64,000 nucleotides of DNA, taken from NCBI GenBank assembly GCA_950295325.1, contig OX485805.1:7564501-7628500 (forward strand), in the 5' to 3' direction. A program made the position numbers and the translations under genes. The notes beneath the pieces were generated by a model. The model was not told the DNA's origin. It did not search any database and worked only from the letters and a program-made list of their open reading frames with translations. Shown one piece after another: positions 60,514 to 64,000 of this stretch (position 1 is its first letter; each line of letters starts with the position of its first letter). Source of the DNA: Polytrichum commune. Its lineage: Eukaryota; Streptophyta; Polytrichopsida; Polytrichales; Polytrichaceae.

Positions 60514-62834
60514 ATGCCAGGTCTTCGGAACGCGGCAGGAGGCATCAGGTCGTACGCCAGCTTCGCACCATACTTCCCGACCACCACCACAACTACCACT
60601 GCGGACATGCACATCCCCGCTCCTCCCCCGCCACAACAATCATGGGAGAATCTGGTGCCTTCCTCCCATAACAATTACTTCCACCGGCCCTCCAGCCAGC
60701 AGCGATCGGTGCACCGGCCGCTGCAGTGGTGGCATCACCAGCAGCAGAGTCGGCGAGAGGATTTGAGGTCCAATTTCCTGGGGACTAATCCCAATACCAT
60801 CAACAACACCAACCACAATATCAACAACATCAACAACAATACCAACAACATCAACAACCAGCATCATCAGCAGCAGCCACGGCACCCATTGATCTCGCAT
60901 GGAAGCAATGACAGCGACGACTTGCAAGCCATGGTGCACGATTTCATCGAAAATGATTCCGTGGACTACATGGATGGTGCAGACAGCGATGGAGCCCCGC
61001 CAAGTTTGAAGCTAACTGACAATCTTCAGGTAGCCTAGATAGCTTTGCCTAACCCAAGCCTAACCCACCAACCCATTCATTGCAAGTTTCTATGGAATCA
61101 CTACCCACACATACAGGATGGTTTGGAGCTTATTTTGGGTAAAATAAGCGTCGAATTTGGTTTGAGGCGTCCGATGGGTTAAGGATTCTTGATGTGGTGG
61201 CGATAGGACTTGCCTGGGGTTAGTTAGCCAATCTTTCTTGGTGTTGTATTGTGCTTCAATCCCCTCTTGAAGCTTAACTAACAATCTTCCCACCAACCCT
61301 TTGCAAGTAAGTGTCTCCGAGCTTGTTTCTGGAAGCTCTACCGACACATCATCATCGAATGCCTTGGAGATCATTTGGGGTGTGTGGAATCATCTTTTGA
61401 AAATTTGACAGTGTAGGTAAAGGTTTCTTGAAATGGCCAATCTTTATTTTATTGACCTTAGGACAATTTTGTATGTTGTGTTGTTGTGCCACTTATAGAT
61501 GCTCACCACTCCCTACGGTGCGCTGGAGCGAGAGCTTCATACGGATGTGAGACTCCTGCTGCTCACCATCAACGAAGACACTGACCTAATTTGTGACCCG
61601 GAGGGATCCGATTGCAAGGGCGGATGCACCAAGCGCTTCCTGGTCAAGCACCTCAAGGTGGCTGGCTACAGCGCCTCCGTTTGCAAATCCAAATGGGTCA
61701 GCGCCGGCCGAGTCCCTGGAGGTGCAAAATCCATCCCCATTCTCTTCCATTCGCCCATGCGCAGATTGCTGCAGTTCCAAAGTGCAGTAATCCATTGCCG
61801 AAGTTGTGGCCTGAGAGTCATGATGATGATGATATTTGAGGGTTAAGTGTCCATATTCCGGTTGCGACTGATTGATATGGGTTAGGCAGAGTTGTGGGTG
61901 ATTTGTCAATCAAATCGATTGTCATGTGTAAGGGCTGATGGATTAAGATTGATGTAGATAAGACATTGTTCCTGACTGTTTTGGTGTTTGTAAGATGCTA
62001 ATGGGGGGTTGTCTTTATCAATTCGCAGCAGAGTGTCAGTCCATTACCAAGTTGTGGCATTAGAGTCATCATGATAATGTTTTGTGGGTTATGTATCCAT
62101 TTCTGTTGCTTGACCAATTGTTATGGGTTAAGCAGAGTTGTGGGTGGGTTGTCAAATGGTTGTACATCGAATGGATTGGTTTGGATTACCATCTCCGAGG
62201 GATGTACGTTTTGATGGAGTATTAAAGTTATCAAAGATGAGGACACTGCGAGTCCTGTTTTTTTGGAGTTGTAAGTTGTTTTTAATGTTGTGATGCTGTT
62301 TGTCAATTTGCAGGAGAGTATGAGTACATCGACGTGATGTTCAACGGAGGGCAGGCGGCAGAGCGGATGATTGTGGACGTCGACTTCCGAGCGCAATTTG
62401 AGATTGCAAGACCCACTCCGAATTATGAGGCGGCGCTCAAGGCGCTCCCTACTGTATTTGTGGGCACGCCCACGAAGCTTCGGAACATCCTGGAGCTCAT
62501 GTCCGAGGCTGCGAAATCCTCTTTGAAGCAGAACGATATGTACCTGCCGCCATGGCGCACGCTTGACTACATGAGCGCCAAGTGGCTCTCCAATTTCGAG
62601 CGCAAAACCAACCCGGTCGCGATCATGGGCGCACCAATTTTCAAAGGCCCATGCAGCTTACACCGGCGAGACAAGAGATCTGCCTCCGCGGTCGTGCCAA
62701 TTATTGAGGCCAAGCACTGCGGCGACCAACTCCGGCGCACCAAAGTTTCCCTCATTGCAGAAGTGAAAGGGTTAGGCGCCCTTCCCCGAGGGCGAAGCTC
62801 TCGCGCCAACCTCCTGCTCCGAACTGCCCTCTAA
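60514..62834 (+). CDS. DUF506 (PDDEXK-like, PF04720 type) protein, three exons
   Basis: Exons 60,514-61,029, 61,499-61,721 and 62,314-62,834 are joined across GT-AG introns of 469 bp (phase 0) and 592 bp (phase 1) to give 419 residues. Residues 1-160 are low-complexity: a T run, then N/H/Q-rich (NINNINNNTNNINNQHHQQQ). The family core begins about residue 165: YGALERELHTDV, CDPEGSDCKGGCTKRFLVKH, YSASVCKSKW, GEYEYIDVMFN, ERMIVDVDFRAQFEIARPTP, LPTVFVGT and LPPWRTLDYMSAKWLS (to about 340). About 80 basic residues follow. The family is plant-specific and nuclease-fold-like with no proven enzyme activity; Arabidopsis RXR1, a repressor of root-hair growth, belongs to it. The start is the first in-frame ATG after the presumed leader acceptor. 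It looks intact and is the only ordinary host gene here. Confidence 0.93.
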
Positions 62835-63167
62835 GGTGCTGATCGGAGAAAGAGAGGCTCTTTTTAATTTTGCAAAGAATTTTGTTTTTGAGTGCTTGTG
62901 GGGCCGGATGATCAACCCACCAACCAACCAGCCAACCTTCTGAGAAAAACCAAAAAGAATTTTGATAGATAGCCTAAGTGCATTTTGTAGAAAGGAGAGT
63001 CCGCACATAAACTCGCTCATTCGGGATGCATTCGTTTGGCACAATTTACGACGGCAACAAGGAAGCCTGCAAGCAAGCAAGTCTGTTTATATGCAGAGAG
63101 ACAAATTTTGTGCAGAGGGAGACGACGGTGTTCGATCAAAATATTGAATTTTCCGAACTGACCTGAA

Positions 63168-63525
63168 AGCCCACCATCATCATCATCATCATCATCACCA
63201 CCACGGAAACCTTAACCCTGTCACGGCACCCATGACGAGCATCATGACCTGCCTGATGACTTCTGAAGAGACAAAAGACCTTGTTATAGTTAGGTAGGTG
63301 GTAGCTACATAGGGCAACGGAGGAGAGAAATCAATCAAGTGAACCTGGTTTTTGGAAGGGGTGAAAGAAAGAGGACTAGCTTGTGTCTGCGCCCATGGCT
63401 GGTTTTTGCTAAGACATTGTTCATAGTGTTGCAGACCAGCTGTTCCGAGTGGATCTCGTTGAAAATAGAGTTAAAAGAGACAGAGAGAAAAAGAGGAGAG
63501 AGAGAGAGAGAGACAGAGAGAGCTA
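63168..63525 (+). repeat. CAT and GA microsatellites in the 3' part of the DUF506 gene
   Basis: (CAT)n lies at 63,174-63,197 and an imperfect (GA)n at 63,478-63,522, between the stop codon and the candidate poly(A) signal. Confidence 0.7.
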
Positions 63526-63629
63526 CATGTATGTCATGTATAGACAGTAAATCAGGTGACCTCCTTCCGAGGACCTTATACACATTCACAAGACATTCTT
63601 CACAGTTTTTTTATCCTTTTTTTCTGATC

Positions 63630-63635
63630 AATAAA
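63630..63635 (+). terminator. candidate poly(A) signal of the DUF506 gene
   Basis: AATAAA about 800 bp after the stop codon, preceded by T-rich sequence (GTTTTTTTATCCTTTTTTTCTG). A 3' UTR of this length is plausible; an earlier site cannot be excluded. Confidence 0.45.
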
Positions 63636-64000
63636 TGTGCTTGCGCCATCAAAGAATGATTGGTTGCTTCCTGTCAAATTTAACCTCCCTTCATGATCTG
63701 TGATCAAGCTCTTTTTTTGTTGTATTATTGAACATCATGGGAACAGATAGGAGTAGTCCTTATCATTGTCCCGGAAAGAGCGAGTGGAGACACTGAATAG
63801 GTAGGAAAGCAGGTACCACTCATGCGACCTGAGTGAGTGTACACATCTCTTTTTGTCACATTGAGTGATTCAGATTGAAATGGACATGGCAAAAGTGGTC
63901 CAGACGGGAAGCAAATACTCACATTTCACAACACAGCCATCAATTGAGTGTATTTTGGAGGGTTAACTCTGGACTATCGGGGCTTAACTCTGATGGTGTT
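63636..64000. other. downstream of the DUF506 gene
   Basis: No gene or bounded repeat seen up to the window end. Confidence 0.4.

Noticed and set aside
59826..60674. 282-codon minus-strand frame opposite the DUF506 leader
   Set aside because: It is the reverse of GA repeats and Thr/Asn-rich codons (runs of SLSLSLS and H/P), with no motif. It is explained by low complexity.
1..64000. CRISPR array, phage or bacterial operon
   Set aside because: No regular short repeats with unique spacers, no operon-like gene packing; all coding signals are eukaryotic and spliced.

Overview
The window looks like nuclear DNA of a land plant. It has spliced genes with GT-AG introns, plant-type DNA transposons and LINE remnants, and a plant-specific DUF506 gene. 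No bacterial operon, organellar gene, rRNA or convincing tRNA was seen. LINE fragments of the CHFC / CPLYNPIRDK type and an intron-rich Mutator-like element make a seed-free plant (bryophyte, lycophyte or fern) my preferred guess; that is inference, and nothing here fixes the species.

Layout. Positions 1-27,500 are AT-rich, repeat-dense intergenic DNA: a fold-back element (605-1010), several MITE families, decayed LINE pieces, an 8-bp-TSD hAT-type MITE (12,066-12,564), a MULE-type MITE with an 11-bp TSD (22,729-23,260), and a LINE insertion with a 15-bp TSD nested in another repeat (25,439-26,392). Positions 27,536-39,206 are one 11.7-kb Mutator-like (MULE) transposon with 521-bp terminal inverted repeats (about 99% identical) and a perfect 9-bp target duplication, AGCCTAACA. 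Positions 39,200-58,800 are again MITEs and unannotatable AT-rich DNA. Positions 59,550-63,640 hold the one ordinary host gene, a three-exon DUF506 (PDDEXK-like) gene on the + strand.

The MULE is the most interesting object. From the left TIR runs a spliced DDE transposase gene (+). From the right TIR side a second multi-exon gene (-) converges on it; it encodes a protein with a C2HC finger, an acidic patch and a basic patch that I cannot assign to a family. Between them is a third, small + strand ORF behind its own G-box and TATA box. The 9-bp motif CATGTTACA occurs nine times exactly inside the element, all in introns, UTRs or spacers, against one copy seen by eye in the other 52 kb. Two convergent genes resemble maize MuDR (mudrA/mudrB); a dispersed noncoding motif resembles the targets of VANC anti-silencing proteins of Arabidopsis VANDAL elements. 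The working hypothesis is therefore a MULE with its own motif-directed regulatory or anti-silencing system. This copy itself seems disabled: frameshift plus stop in the transposase, a Ser where the SWIM finger needs Cys, and a stop in the second gene.

The rest has little coding capacity: short reading frames there lack codon structure, splice context or family similarity and are not listed as genes.
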